The notes: generated by a model from the letters alone, not told the origin. A stretch of 23,452 bases of DNA from Scytonema sp. UIC 10036 (GCF_009725235.1 NZ_WJFC01000209.1:1-23452), one strand, 5' to 3'. Numbered from the stretch's first letter, positions 1-7,688 are shown. A program made the numbers and translations.

Positions 1-131
1 AAAATCCAAAATCTCAAATCCAAAATTGATTAATCCAAAATTGATTAATCCAAAATCCAAAATCTCAAATCCAAAATTGATTAATCCAAAATTGATTAAT
101 CCAAAATCCAAAATCTCAAATCCAAAATCCT
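1..131. repeat. 51-bp tandem repeat array, about 2.5 units
   Basis: Units begin at 1, 52 and 103 and are essentially identical; each is built from the submotifs AATCCAAAATC and AATTGATTAATCC. The array runs into the window edge and ends one or two bases before the HlyD start codon at 132, so it takes the place where a ribosome binding site would lie. Short AT-rich tandem repeats of this kind are common between cyanobacterial genes. Confidence 0.9.
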
Positions 132-1749
132 ATGACTGCATCTGATACAAATGATACTTCGATACAAAAGCAATCTTTAGAACAGCTTGCTTCTCCAGAA
201 CGCCTTGACCAACTTATGCAAGTGGTCAAACCCAAAGACTTTATCCCGGTAATAGCAGTGGGTGGATTTACAGCGATCGCACTCGTTTGGAGTGTTGTTG
301 GTAGAATTCCTGTCACTGTAACGGGGATGGGAGTACTGATTTCGCCGCAACGTGTTGTAGAGCTACAATCACCAATTGCAGGACAGTTAGAGACTCTATC
401 GGTTAGGGATAACCAGTGCGTGAAAAAAGGGGAACTCTTGGCGACTGTCGAACCGACTGAGTTAAAAGAAGAACTCAAACTCCAACAAGCTAAACGTCAG
501 CAGTTGATAGCACAAGCCGCTAACAGTAATGTACTTCAAGCACAACGCACGCAAGTGGAACGAGAGGCGATTGTAGCCACGCGTTCGAGTTTGAACCAAC
601 GTCTGCAAGATGTTCAAGCCACTTCTGGGGTTTTAAAGGGTCAAGCATTAATGACTCTCGGACAGCAACGCCAAACTCTACAACAACGCATTCAAGATAC
701 AAAAACGCTAGCCTCAGTCACAAAAGAACGAGAGTTAAGCGCAATTGGACAGCAACGAAATGCTCTTAAAGAACGTCTTCAGGATGTTTATGAGTTAGAG
801 CCAGTGCTGAAAAAGAGGTTAGAAACTCGAAAGCAACTTCTAACTCAAGGCGCAATTCCTACAGATCTAGTTTTGGAGGCGGAAGATGCTTATCGAGAAC
901 ATCACAATAAAATTTCTAGTATTCAAGCTCAGTTAAAGGAGTTAAATAGTAAAGAAATTGCTGTTGAAAAATCTTTTCGAGAAAATCGCTCTTCCATTTC
1001 CGATTTTCAAGCTCAATTGCAACAACTTAACAGCCAAAAGATTGCAATTGAAAAATCTTTTCGAGAAAATCGCTCTTCTATGTCCGAGCTTCAAGCCCAG
1101 CTACAAGAATTAGAGACTCGAAGCAAGCGCTTGGAACAAGATAATTTACAAGCATCCACTACTAGGAAAAATGAAATTGCAGAGGTCGATCGCACTATTG
1201 CTCAAATGGAACAGCAAATTAAAGAGCGTAGTTTGATTCGCTCACCACAATCTGGTTGTATTTTGGAAGTAAGTAGTGCGATCGGACAAGTTGTGAATCC
1301 CGGTACTCGGCTTGGTACATTGCAAACTCAAGCACCAGGAACACCTCAGTTAACAGGGATAGCTTACTTTGATGTCAAAGATGGCAAGCGTATTAAACCG
1401 GGAATGCAAATTCAAATTACCCCGGATACTGTTAAACGAGAGCGATTTGGGGGTATTGTTGCAAGAGTAAAATCTGTATCTGCTTACCCAGTTATGTCAA
1501 CAAGAGCAGCAGCAAAGGTGGGTAATGCAGAATTAGCAGATACGCTGACGAGTAAGACTGCTAAAGTGGAGGTTACTGCTGAGTTAGTGCCACACACAGG
1601 CAATGTGAGTGGCTATAAGTGGTCGTCATCCAAAGGACCGGTATGAAGTTGACGCCGGGAACGACAACAGCAGTACGGGTGAAAGTGGAGAACAAGCACC
1701 AATTACATTCTTGCTACCATTTTTGCGTGAGTGGAGTGGACTTCAGTAA
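132..1749 (+). pseudogene. NHLM bacteriocin system HlyD-type secretion protein, 3' end frameshifted
   Basis: This is the periplasmic adaptor (membrane fusion) subunit that links an ABC exporter to the outer membrane in NHLM/NHLP-type peptide export. From ATG 132 it shows a short cytoplasmic N-terminus, one membrane segment (about residues 38-57), a lipoyl/barrel half (about 65-110), a long Gln/Glu-rich coiled coil (about 115-365), the returning lipoyl half (SPQSGCILEV) and a C-terminal barrel. The open frame stops at TGA 1644-1646 (504 aa). The next frame then reads MKLTPGTTTAVRVKVE from 1643, and a third frame reads EQAPITFLLPFLREWSGLQ to TAA 1747-1749, which looks like the normal family C-terminus. 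Two single-base losses (near 1640 and near 1690) would explain this. The protein would lack about 35 residues of its terminal barrel. Sequencing error is possible but would have to occur twice. The ABC partners lie more than 13 kb away on the other strand. Confidence 0.85.
941..1108 (+). repeat. 84-bp internal duplication in the HlyD coiled coil
   Basis: Two in-frame 84-bp (28-codon) units sit side by side. The block encoding EKSFRENRSS starts at 966 and again at 1050 with nearly identical bases. The duplication lengthens the coiled coil by a whole number of heptads (28 = 4 x 7), so the hairpin register is kept. Confidence 0.8.
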
Positions 1750-1750
1750 T

Positions 1751-1782
1751 GGGGTAGGGGTAGGGGTAGGGGGTAGGGGGTA
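1751..1782. repeat. GGGGTA / GGGGGTA short tandem repeats
   Basis: Three GGGGTA hexamers are followed by two GGGGGTA heptamers, directly after the ancestral HlyD stop (1749) and before the convergent DUF4058 stop (1788). A related GGGTAGGGGG tract lies in the 5' region of the peptidase ABC gene near 23121-23136. The G-runs could form a quadruplex, but no function is shown. Confidence 0.8.
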
Positions 1783-1787
1783 ACAAA

Positions 1788-2564
1788 CTACCGCAATCTC
1801 TTTGCTTGCAAAAGCGCATTTGCCCAAGCGAGGTCTGCTTCCTGTAAAGGTGGAATTGGGTCTTGGTGATAATCGATCGCTAAATCGTACCGCGCCTGGT
1901 TGTAAATTTGCAAGAGCAGGCTTTGCAAATCGACTGACAGTTCTGCATCTTTTGGCTTTAACGGGAGTGGGAACGTAGGAATCGTTTGCTGAAGATTAAA
2001 CGCATAAAGTTGCGCTCTCGGACGTTGTGGAGCGCGACTGACTAAAATTCGGTAGTGTGACTGAGGAACGTTACCTACCATTACCATTGGCGTTCCTTCC
2101 CGCAATAAATCTATCTCCACCAAATGGGTTGCGCTTTCTAAAACAGCATTGCGTTTTTTTTCATAAGTATCGCGTCCTTTACCGGGACGCTTGTTCGTTG
2201 GAGATAAAACCTCAATGGCTGCAATGACTGCTCCTGTTGCAATATCCCGAATTTCTAGATAACTTTCTCGAATTTCTTCGGGAATTGGTAGCATGACAGT
2301 GATAGATGAATCGGATACAGTTGTTAGGGTGATAGTAGATTGACGACTACTGGACTTGGATACCACTGATGCATCGGGAATCCCAACTAATACCGCATCT
2401 TCCGGTACGCTGGTATAAACTCTCTTCTCAATTGCCACCCGGTAGTCTTGGCTCAGGTTTGACTCGATTGCATTAGCGATCGCACTAATCAATCGATGAT
2501 GGGCTTCTGGCCATAATTCGGGATTTTCAAGATAAGGGTTCATTCCCGGAAATGGAGACGGCAT
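1788..2564 (-). CDS. DUF4058 family protein
   Basis: A 258-residue protein beginning MPSPFPGMNPYLENPELWP, the N-terminal signature of the DUF4058 family, which is abundant in filamentous cyanobacteria. The acidic/hydrophobic core (IEVLSPTNKRPGKGRDTYEKK, about residues 117-137) resembles the conserved part of the family and has a faint nuclease-like look (E..SP..K), but no activity is established for it. There is no signal peptide or membrane segment. It appears full length. No strong Shine-Dalgarno precedes the ATG. It converges on the HlyD gene and is not in an operon. Confidence 0.85.
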   Translation of the reverse strand: MPSPFPGMNPYLENPELWPEAHHRLISAIANAIESNLSQDYRVAIEKRVYTSVPEDAVLVGIPDASVVSKSSSRQSTITLTTVSDSSITVMLPIPEEIRESYLEIRDIATGAVIAAIEVLSPTNKRPGKGRDTYEKKRNAVLESATHLVEIDLLREGTPMVMVGNVPQSHYRILVSRAPQRPRAQLYAFNLQQTIPTFPLPLKPKDAELSVDLQSLLLQIYNQARYDLAIDYHQDPIPPLQEADLAWANALLQAKRLR

Positions 2565-3092
2565 AAAATAGGCATGTGTTCGGAAGTTTTGACTCTTCTA
2601 GTATATAAATTCTACGTTTAGAGTTTTGCGCTCTCCAGAGCGCTATTGTTGCGAATAGTTCTTCAATTGAGCTTACTACTGAGTAATTCAGCACGATTAA
2701 AGCTAACTAGTCAAGATCGTAATTTGTCATTGGTCATTAGTCATTTGTAAGGTTTTAGCCGTGTTTACAAACCTTTACATAGTTTTGCTTTTTCCCACCT
2801 ACCTACTTAGCTTGCTACCTTGTTTAAAGAACGGTTAAATTTATCGCTATCCATTAAACCATTTTCTGACAATATTCGATGTACAGCTACTAAATGCACT
2901 GTTCGTACATACGCTTGTTGCTCGTAACCAAAACTAAATGGACAAAAAACTTAGTTTATGCATTTGATGTATAAATAAGGTTTTTCGTTAATTTTCTTTA
3001 TACTGTGCTGCGATCGCCTAATTATAATAATGACAGCACCCATTTTGATAAATTGCCTCTTATAAATTTTATTACAGGTATTCTGTTACATA
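2565..3092. other. 528-bp intergenic region without a recognisable gene
   Basis: No convincing coding frame. It holds a short cyanobacterial tandem repeat near 2726-2748 (GTCATTGGTCATTAGTCATT type) and a GCGCTCTCCAGAGCGC palindrome near 2629-2644. The remainder is AT-rich and probably carries the promoters of the flanking divergent genes, but no clear -35/-10 pair could be assigned. Confidence 0.5.
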
Positions 3093-3416
3093 ATGCAGAA
3101 CAATCCTAGTAATTTTAGTGGTTTTGGGGATGAAGAAGTTCTTTTAAAAGAATTTGTAACTTCTAAAGGTTCTTTGGAAGTTGCAGCAGAGGTAAGTATT
3201 GAAGGAAAAACACTTAAGCTTAAAAATATATCTATCTTTCCAAAAGATGTTCGGAGACTTGAATTATCAACTAGAGAAGTACTAGAGTAAAAAAATAAAT
3301 TGCTACAAGAGGTAAAAGCTACTGGGTTTGAAAGGTTACAAATTACTGGGAAACGAGTTAGTGGGGCTAATTTAGGAAAAAATGTGGCTATAGATATCGA
3401 ACTCACAAAAATTTGA
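3093..3416 (+). pseudogene. Hypothetical protein interrupted by an in-frame TAA; possible toxin-like fragment
   Basis: The frame opens at ATG 3093 and runs 65 codons to TAA 3288-3290, then continues in the same frame without a further stop to TGA 3414-3416 (107 codons in all). The part after the stop (LLQEVKATGFERLQITGKRV) has strong protein character and continues the alpha/beta pattern of the first part, so one nonsense mutation in an ancestral gene of about 107 codons is the simplest reading. The GFERLQITGKR...SGAN block recalls C-terminal domains of some bacterial polymorphic toxins, but I cannot name the family. The next gene starts 22 bp downstream, which fits a toxin/immunity-like pair; this is inference. 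Confidence 0.6.
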
Positions 3417-3438
3417 AGATAAAATTAGGAGAAAATTG

Positions 3439-3705
3439 ATGGAAAGTCCAAAATTATTAGTTGAATCTTCTTGGCATATGCTAGCAGAAGGTAAAAATTT
3501 AGAGTTTATCCTTAGCTTTTTAAGAAAACATGGATGTTCAAAAACTCAGTCGATTGTTCTACTAAAAGAAATTAAAAAAATCTTTTTAGATGAAGCGAAA
3601 AGGTTGGTTCACTTCAGTCAAGAATGGCAGGATGTTAGTAAAGTTGATGCAGAACTTAATGAACGTTTATATGAGGTCTTAATTAATGATAATATCAAAG
3701 AGTAA
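3439..3705 (+). CDS. Small helical hypothetical protein, possible immunity partner
   Basis: An 88-residue all-alpha protein starting MESPKLLVESSWHMLAEGKN. ATG 3439 is preferred over the TTG one codon upstream because AGGAG at 3428-3432 lies six bases before it. It has amphipathic helices, many Lys/Glu residues, no signal peptide and no membrane segment. It follows the interrupted 3093-3416 gene by 22 bp, so the two were probably co-transcribed. A small acidic helical protein behind a possible toxin fragment suggests an immunity protein, but I do not recognise the family. Confidence 0.6.
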   Translation: MESPKLLVESSWHMLAEGKNLEFILSFLRKHGCSKTQSIVLLKEIKKIFLDEAKRLVHFSQEWQDVSKVDAELNERLYEVLINDNIKE

Positions 3706-3790
3706 AGCCAAGTAATTTTAGAACGGAAAGGGAGTAATCCCTATGCAGCGAGAGTTTAGGAAGTAGTCGATAGTACATGATGTTACACTA

Positions 3791-4060
3791 ATGGTTAAAA
3801 ATATGAATGTTAACTTAAAGCCCGAATCCGAACAGTTTATTCAAACGCAAATTGCTAGCGGTCAATTTACTAGTGTAGATGAAGTGATGAATGAAGCTGT
3901 TAAATTGTTAGAAATACGAGTTCATCAGTTGGAAGCATTAAAAAGAAAAATAGCTTTAGGCACAGAACAAATAAAAGCAGGACGTGTAACGGATGGTGAA
4001 ATAGTTTTTGCTCGATTACAAGAAAAAATTCGCTGTGTTGTTGAAGAGGCGGGCGAGTGA
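3791..4060 (+). CDS. Type II antitoxin, ParD family
   Basis: An 89-residue ribbon-helix-helix antitoxin that would bind its own operator and neutralise the ParE toxin encoded next. Visible parts are the N-terminal strand (MNVNLKPESEQFIQTQIASG), the helix-turn-helix portion with FTSVDEVMNEAVKLLE, and a C-terminal helical tail that would wrap the toxin. ATG 3791 gives 89 aa; ATG 3803 (residue 5) is an equally good start and fits the usual family N-terminus, and neither has a clear Shine-Dalgarno. The stop overlaps the GTG of the toxin gene (GTGA), the usual coupling of this operon. The antitoxin looks intact although its toxin is truncated. Confidence 0.85.
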   Translation: MVKNMNVNLKPESEQFIQTQIASGQFTSVDEVMNEAVKLLEIRVHQLEALKRKIALGTEQIKAGRVTDGEIVFARLQEKIRCVVEEAGE

Positions 4061-4263
4061 GCAGTTATTCTTTTTCGGATGAAGCAATCCAAGATTTAGA
4101 TGAAATTTGTGAGTATATTGCTCGCACTAACTCTAAAGCTGCTAGCAAGCTTTTCGATGAAATTCGCAAAAAATGCAAGTTAGTTGCTGATTTTCCAAAT
4201 ATGGGGAGAAGTTATGAAAGACTTGCGCCTAATTTGGAAAAAACACGCCCGCGATGTTCGTAA
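4057..4263 (+). pseudogene. ParE/RelE-type toxin, C-terminally truncated
   Basis: It starts at GTG 4057 inside the antitoxin stop. The protein (68 aa) matches the N-terminal two thirds of ParE-family toxins: SYSFSDEAIQDLDEICEYIA, then KLFDEIRKKCKLVADFPNMG with the typical FP.MGR.Y..L.P turn. Family members are about 95-100 aa and end in beta strands carrying the R/H-rich active surface. Here the frame runs out in EKTRPRCS. In another frame the DNA reads HARDVRNL just downstream, resembling the family's C-terminal HGARD motif, so a small deletion with frameshift probably joined the two ends. The toxin is very likely dead. Confidence 0.75.
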
Positions 4264-4380
4264 TCTCAGCTATACAAACCAAGTCCGCCTACACGGACTA
4301 ATTACAGCTAGAGAAGTACTAGTGCGATCGCAGCAGCTACAGTCCCGTCAATCTGTCGTTTAACTCAATCTCAAAAACAA

Positions 4381-5091
4381 ATGGAAGTCAACAAAATCAA
4401 ATGGCTTAATTTTTCAGGTGCTTTCATAGATGCGAAGTACGTGGAAAACGTGGAAAATTATCCCATTCAAAACCGTACTATCGTTATCAATCCCCAAGCT
4501 TCAGATGCTCACCTCAGTGAAGTTCCTGCCAGTATTATTCCCGCTTTTTCATCCACTATTCTCAAAGATACCATGATCCAAAAAGCAGAATCTTTACTTT
4601 TGCTTGAAATGCTTGAAACTAACAACATTGGCAATATCATCTCTGAACAGAACTGGAACTTATTAGGTAATCTTGATAATTTTCCTAAAGATGTACCACT
4701 GTGGCGTTCTCCCAAGGATGAGGCGGGAATCGTAGAACTCGATCCGTATTTGATGACCAAACAATCGAGTACGTTTCACCAAAAAGAAAGGTTTTCCGTT
4801 AAGATTAACTTATGGTTTGCTCCTTCTAATTCTGATTGTACCATCCATAACCAGCATGACTTTATTGAACTTCATACCCAAATCTTTGGTCAAGGAAGAA
4901 TGCAAAAATTTAAAGTGAAAGCATTTAACTCACTCTATGAAGATGTGTTAATGAGTCCGGGCTATACCACATCTGTTCCTTTTTGCCAGGTTGAGGAAAA
5001 TCAGAAATATGTCTATCCTTGGCATCAATACTATGCCGATACAGACTGTATTTGGTTAGCGATCGAATATCACCCTACTAAAGCTAGCTAA
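4381..5091 (+). CDS. Cupin-like hypothetical protein
   Basis: A 236-residue soluble protein. A cupin motif-1-like metal site is visible at residues 156-170 (H156-x2-H159-x3-E163-x6-G170), with an additional His165. A second histidine region follows at H215 (YPWHQYY) and H231 (IEYH), placed as in cupin motif 2. The N-terminal 120 residues are of unknown fold. No substrate can be assigned. The ATG lacks a clear Shine-Dalgarno. The 3' end overlaps the stub of the DUF5615 gene on the other strand by four bases. Single-domain cupins occur in natural product gene sets, but nothing here ties it to the bacteriocin export genes. Confidence 0.6.
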   Translation: MEVNKIKWLNFSGAFIDAKYVENVENYPIQNRTIVINPQASDAHLSEVPASIIPAFSSTILKDTMIQKAESLLLLEMLETNNIGNIISEQNWNLLGNLDNFPKDVPLWRSPKDEAGIVELDPYLMTKQSSTFHQKERFSVKINLWFAPSNSDCTIHNQHDFIELHTQIFGQGRMQKFKVKAFNSLYEDVLMSPGYTTSVPFCQVEENQKYVYPWHQYYADTDCIWLAIEYHPTKAS

Positions 5092-5180
5092 TCAGTGCTG
5101 AGAAATTGAGGTTGGACGACGTATGAAATAAGTTCGCGTTTAAGTGGCTTTGGTACACATTCATCAAGTAGGATTTGCAT
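5088..5180 (-). pseudogene. DUF5615 PIN-like toxin, N-terminal stub
   Basis: A 30-codon frame starting at ATG 5180, which overlaps the end of the DUF433 gene, reads MQILLDECVPKPLKREL. This is the diagnostic N-terminus of DUF5615 (PIN-like) toxins, with the first acidic metal-binding residues (DE). Family members are about 110-120 aa. Here the frame diverges after about residue 20 and stops at TAG 5088-5090. Only the start of the toxin remains, next to an intact antitoxin. Confidence 0.75.
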
Positions 5181-5388
5181 ACGCAATCAGCATTTCCTTT
5201 GCTAATTCTAAGGCGGCAATTGCCTGAGCGCGACTTACGCTAGGAAAATGGTCGAGAAACTCATTCAAAGAGTCACCTGCTTCCAAATAGTCCAGTAAAG
5301 TTTGAATTGGTACACGAGTGCCAATAAAAACAGGTGTTCCCCCTAATATATCAGGATCGCTATGCACAACACGCAGCGTTGAAGACAT
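5164..5388 (-). CDS. DUF433 family antitoxin
   Basis: A 74-residue protein of the DUF433 family, which has a winged/homeodomain-like helix-turn-helix and is the usual antitoxin partner of DUF5615 PIN-like toxins. Signature segments are DPDILGGTPVFIGTRVPIQTL and DYLEAGDSLNEFLDHFPSVS, then the recognition helix RAQAIAALELA. It appears complete. The partner toxin begins inside its last codons (ATG 5180) but is truncated. No strong Shine-Dalgarno is visible upstream. Confidence 0.88.
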   Translation of the reverse strand: MSSTLRVVHSDPDILGGTPVFIGTRVPIQTLLDYLEAGDSLNEFLDHFPSVSRAQAIAALELAKEMLIAYANPT

Positions 5389-5811
5389 AAATATTTGTGC
5401 TATACAAGGACTTCTTAATCCTAGCTCACAATTACTGAAATTAATGAATTGTGATGTTCGTAATCGCGGTTATATAAACAATGAATAGCAGTATCTCTCA
5501 ATATTTCGGGGTAAGCAATTATCCAGCTTTGTTAAAATCTAACGCTGAGACTTTTTCCTTGCCCTGATTTTAATACCAAAGCGGACTTGTATTATAGCAG
5601 ACGAACTAGAGTGCGCTCGCACATCACATTTCAGAGCAAGACCGATCAACAATGAAGGTATTCGTTGTTAAACACACCTTGGAAAAGACCCGCGAAGTTT
5701 ATGCTACGCAGGTCTTTCGGTTCGCTCATACCTTGAAAAGTTAAATCTGAGCAATCCATTTTTTTAACCATTGTTAAACGGTGAGCGAGCGATTAAAGAT
5801 ATAAGCATTAT
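5389..5811. other. 423-bp intergenic region
   Basis: No gene is supported. It contains a hairpin listed separately (5684-5717) and a stretch near 5449-5480 that resembles the ParE-tail-like DNA at 4249-4280 (GATGTTCGTAATC shared exactly), perhaps the last trace of another RelE/ParE-type gene. The remainder is AT-rich with scattered GCG-containing repeat fragments. Confidence 0.4.
5684..5717 (-). terminator. Candidate rho-independent terminator of the 5812-6480 operon
   Basis: Arms at 5684-5694 and 5707-5717 (AAAGACCCGCG / CGCAGGTCTTT, one mismatch or G:U pair) enclose a 12-base loop. Read on the minus strand, the stem is followed by TTTT, and it lies about 95 bp past the stop of the minus-strand gene pair. 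It could instead be a dispersed palindromic repeat. Confidence 0.35.
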
Positions 5812-6165
5812 TTAGGCAATTGCCCTTGTTTTTTCTTGAGCTTCTTCTACCTCTGGTTTTAAAGGTTTAAGAAACTCAAAGTAACCTTGCTCCCACAATT
5901 GTCTCACCACATTTTCCATCGCTTCACGGGTAACTTCGGGTAAGATAATTAATCCGGGTTGAGCCAAGAAAGCAGACCCCAATTCCTCTTCTGCTTCCAA
6001 GTCTTGCTGTAAGCGAATAGGATCGATGAAGTAAACGGGATATCTTTCCCCCTCTGAACTCTGAACAATGCCATCGCTTCTATACCCTTTCATCAAGGTT
6101 TCTTCATCGTCTCTATCGTCCCACCCATATTTAAAGGTTAACCTTGGATAGTCAGTATCCATCAT
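5812..6165 (-). CDS. Acidic hypothetical protein, putative partner (immunity/antitoxin) of the upstream gene
   Basis: A 117-residue acidic protein beginning M(M)DTDYPRLTFKYGWDDRDDEE, with a C-terminal helical half (EVTREAMENVVRQLWEQGYF). Its start abuts the upstream stop (TAGATG), and AGGAGG formed by the last codons of the upstream gene is its ribosome binding site. The second ATG (6162) has slightly better spacing. This tight coupling and the high Asp/Glu content suit a protein that neutralises the product of 6166-6480. The family is not recognised by name. No signal peptide or membrane segment is present. Confidence 0.65.
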   Translation of the reverse strand: MMDTDYPRLTFKYGWDDRDDEETLMKGYRSDGIVQSSEGERYPVYFIDPIRLQQDLEAEEELGSAFLAQPGLIILPEVTREAMENVVRQLWEQGYFEFLKPLKPEVEEAQEKTRAIA

Positions 6166-6480
6166 CTATTCCTCCTTAATTGCTTGGATTTTTCTGAGTT
6201 CGGAGTTAAATTGTTCAAATGTTAACAAATTTGCTTCATTAGGAACAATTTCATAATGCTGTGGGTCGCGCCCTCGTTGTATCATTGTTAACGTATTGGG
6301 CAAGGAAATAATTTTATAAGCTCCTCCAAACCGCCGAACTTTATTAGGGTCTAGATGAACAGAAATACCATTAGTTGGTTTGACAAAACCAGTGTTTCGA
6401 TCGATTTTTACTTCGTTAAGTTTTGCTATGAACTGATCTCCCCCTCTATAAAATATTTGTTCTCCGTGCAACTTGCTCAC
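6166..6480 (-). CDS. Small hypothetical protein with possible Tse2-like ADP-ribosyltransferase toxin features
   Basis: A 104-residue protein from GTG 6480. Three blocks stand out: YRGG at residues 11-14, GISVH at 38-42 and HYEIVP at 75-80. They occur in the order Arg12, Ser40, Glu77, as in R-S-E ADP-ribosyltransferase folds, and they recall the Tse2 toxin (LYR near the N-terminus, G.SVF in the middle, HYTIMP near the end). It is first in a two-gene unit with the acidic protein at 5812-6165. Assignment to the Tse2-like group is from memory of motifs, not from a search. If correct, it would be a compact intracellular toxin with its antitoxin downstream. Confidence 0.5.
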   Translation of the reverse strand: MSKLHGEQIFYRGGDQFIAKLNEVKIDRNTGFVKPTNGISVHLDPNKVRRFGGAYKIISLPNTLTMIQRGRDPQHYEIVPNEANLLTFEQFNSELRKIQAIKEE

Positions 6481-6607
6481 ACCCTTGTTATACTATCGTT
6501 TTAGAACATAGGTTGAGCTTACCGTAACGAAGCCCAATACCAACACCATCAGTTTAATTATAAATAAACGTTACAATGAAGCAAAGTATGTAGATAAGAA
6601 TAACATT

Positions 6608-6946
6608 ATGCAGGCTTTGTCGTGGGATCATTCGCTGCCACCTAGTTATCCAGTGTTGATTGAATTGGAGCGGGAAAATCATTGGATCGCAAGCGTAGTC
6701 GGTTGGTCTGATGCCAAGGGGGTTGGAACAACACGAGATGAGGCGATCCAAATGTTGCGACAGTATTTAATGGGTAAACAGTCGCGAGGGGAGTTGATTG
6801 CTTTAAGGGTGGATTCTTCGCAGCAAGAGTTGCATCCTTGGATGGAATTCGCTCTTATGTGGGCAAGCGATCCGCAGTTTGATGAGTTTGTGGCAGAGAT
6901 GCAGGCTCAAAGGGAATTAGACGATCGCTGTGAGGGCATTGTGTGA
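6608..6946 (+). CDS. HicB-like antitoxin of a truncated VapC cassette
   Basis: A 112-residue protein. Residues about 15-60 follow the HicB-like beta-beta-alpha pattern (YPVLIELERENHWIASVVGW...TRDEAIQMLRQYL), and the C-terminal tail (MEFALMWASDPQFDEFVAEMQ) matches the toxin-binding tail seen in the 18087-18383 antitoxin (MKFAGIFQDDPDFMEIMKEI). Such proteins in cyanobacteria are encoded just before PIN-domain VapC toxins. Its TGA overlaps a GTG that opens a VapC stub (GTGA overlap). It looks complete and should bind an operator, but it has no functional partner here. Confidence 0.75.
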   Translation: MQALSWDHSLPPSYPVLIELERENHWIASVVGWSDAKGVGTTRDEAIQMLRQYLMGKQSRGELIALRVDSSQQELHPWMEFALMWASDPQFDEFVAEMQAQRELDDRCEGIV

Positions 6947-7068
6947 GTCGTCAGATATTTGATACAGATAAAGTTTTGCGATCGCCCTCTGGAGCGTTGT
7001 TGATGCGAGGTGCCTTACGACAGCTTTGCGATATTCCGGCGAAGATAGTTGACATACGAAGAAATTAA
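6943..7068 (+). pseudogene. VapC PIN-domain toxin, N-terminal stub
   Basis: The frame from GTG 6943, overlapping the antitoxin stop by four bases, begins MSRQIFDTD, the N-terminal strand of VapC-type PIN ribonucleases with the first catalytic Asp. After residue 9 the sequence changes to an unrelated tail with a GCGATCGCCCTCTGGAGCG repeat and stops at 7066-7068. The other PIN acidic residues are absent, so the toxin is inactive. Confidence 0.75.
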
Positions 7069-7192
7069 ACTTTAGCACGGTGGGTTGGAATGCGATGGCT
7101 CTGAATGTACCCGCATTGAGGGTTCACGCTACCTTCAATCCTTCCTGAGTTTACACCGCAGCTTAAAAAGATTAAAAAGAGGGAAAAAATCC

Positions 7193-7636
7193 TTAAACTT
7201 CCAAATTTGGAGTTATGATTTCTTGAGCAAGCTCTTCTCCAAAACTCATGGGTAAGTTACAAGATGTTTCTAAAGCTGGAAGATGACCAGCCTCTATATT
7301 AGTCTTAAAAGTCCTTGGTAACTGCACTCCAAAACCAACTATTCTTCCTGCCAGGAATAAACACAAAGCCAACCACAAAATATGATTGCTGTGAAGCTGA
7401 TAAGCAGCAATAACTGTAGGTGCAAATCCTATGAGAAAGGCGATTAAGCTCACATTACGGACAGTCTCTCCTTCTGTTAAGCCTAAAAAGTAGGCTTCTA
7501 AAACGAAGGCAATGGAAGTCAATCCTAGAATCGGTAGCAACCACAAAACGTATAGCTCCCAATACTGCCCCAGTTGGCGTTCGCGAAGCGTGCCGGAGGC
7601 AATCGCACCCCTTACGGTTAGGGAATTCCCACTCAC
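7193..7636 (-). pseudogene. MATE family efflux transporter, C-terminal fragment
   Basis: Residues from about 24 on (QLGQYWELYVLWLLPILGL, then FVLEAYFLGLTEGETVRN and IGFAPTVIAAYQL) give three or four transmembrane segments ending with a hydrophilic tail, as in the last quarter of cyanobacterial MATE/DinF-like transporters (normally about 450 aa). The first ~23 residues come from a common GCGAAGCGTGCCGGAGGCAATCGC repeat and are not MATE sequence. The N-terminal three quarters are missing, so the fragment cannot transport. The upstream breakpoint coincides with a 25-bp repeat. Confidence 0.7.
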
Positions 7637-7688
7637 TTGTTTACCTCATACCTCTGCCCACGTGCTCCCAATACTGCCCCAGTTGGCG
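7555..7688. repeat. 25-bp direct repeat flanking a dispersed-repeat insertion
   Basis: Identical 25-bp copies lie at 7555-7579 and 7664-7688 (GCTCCCAATACTGCCCCAGT...). The 84 bp between them contain the common cyanobacterial GCGAAGCGTGCCGGAGGCAATCGC element. The left copy is part of the MATE fragment, so the repeat probably arose when the MATE gene was broken. Confidence 0.8.

Noticed and set aside
5446..5485. Second copy of the DNA at 4248-4280 (GATGTTCGTAATC...TAT.AAAC)
   Set aside because: Only about 24 of 29 bases match and no coding context remains; it may be the end of a lost ParE-like gene, but the match is too short to annotate.
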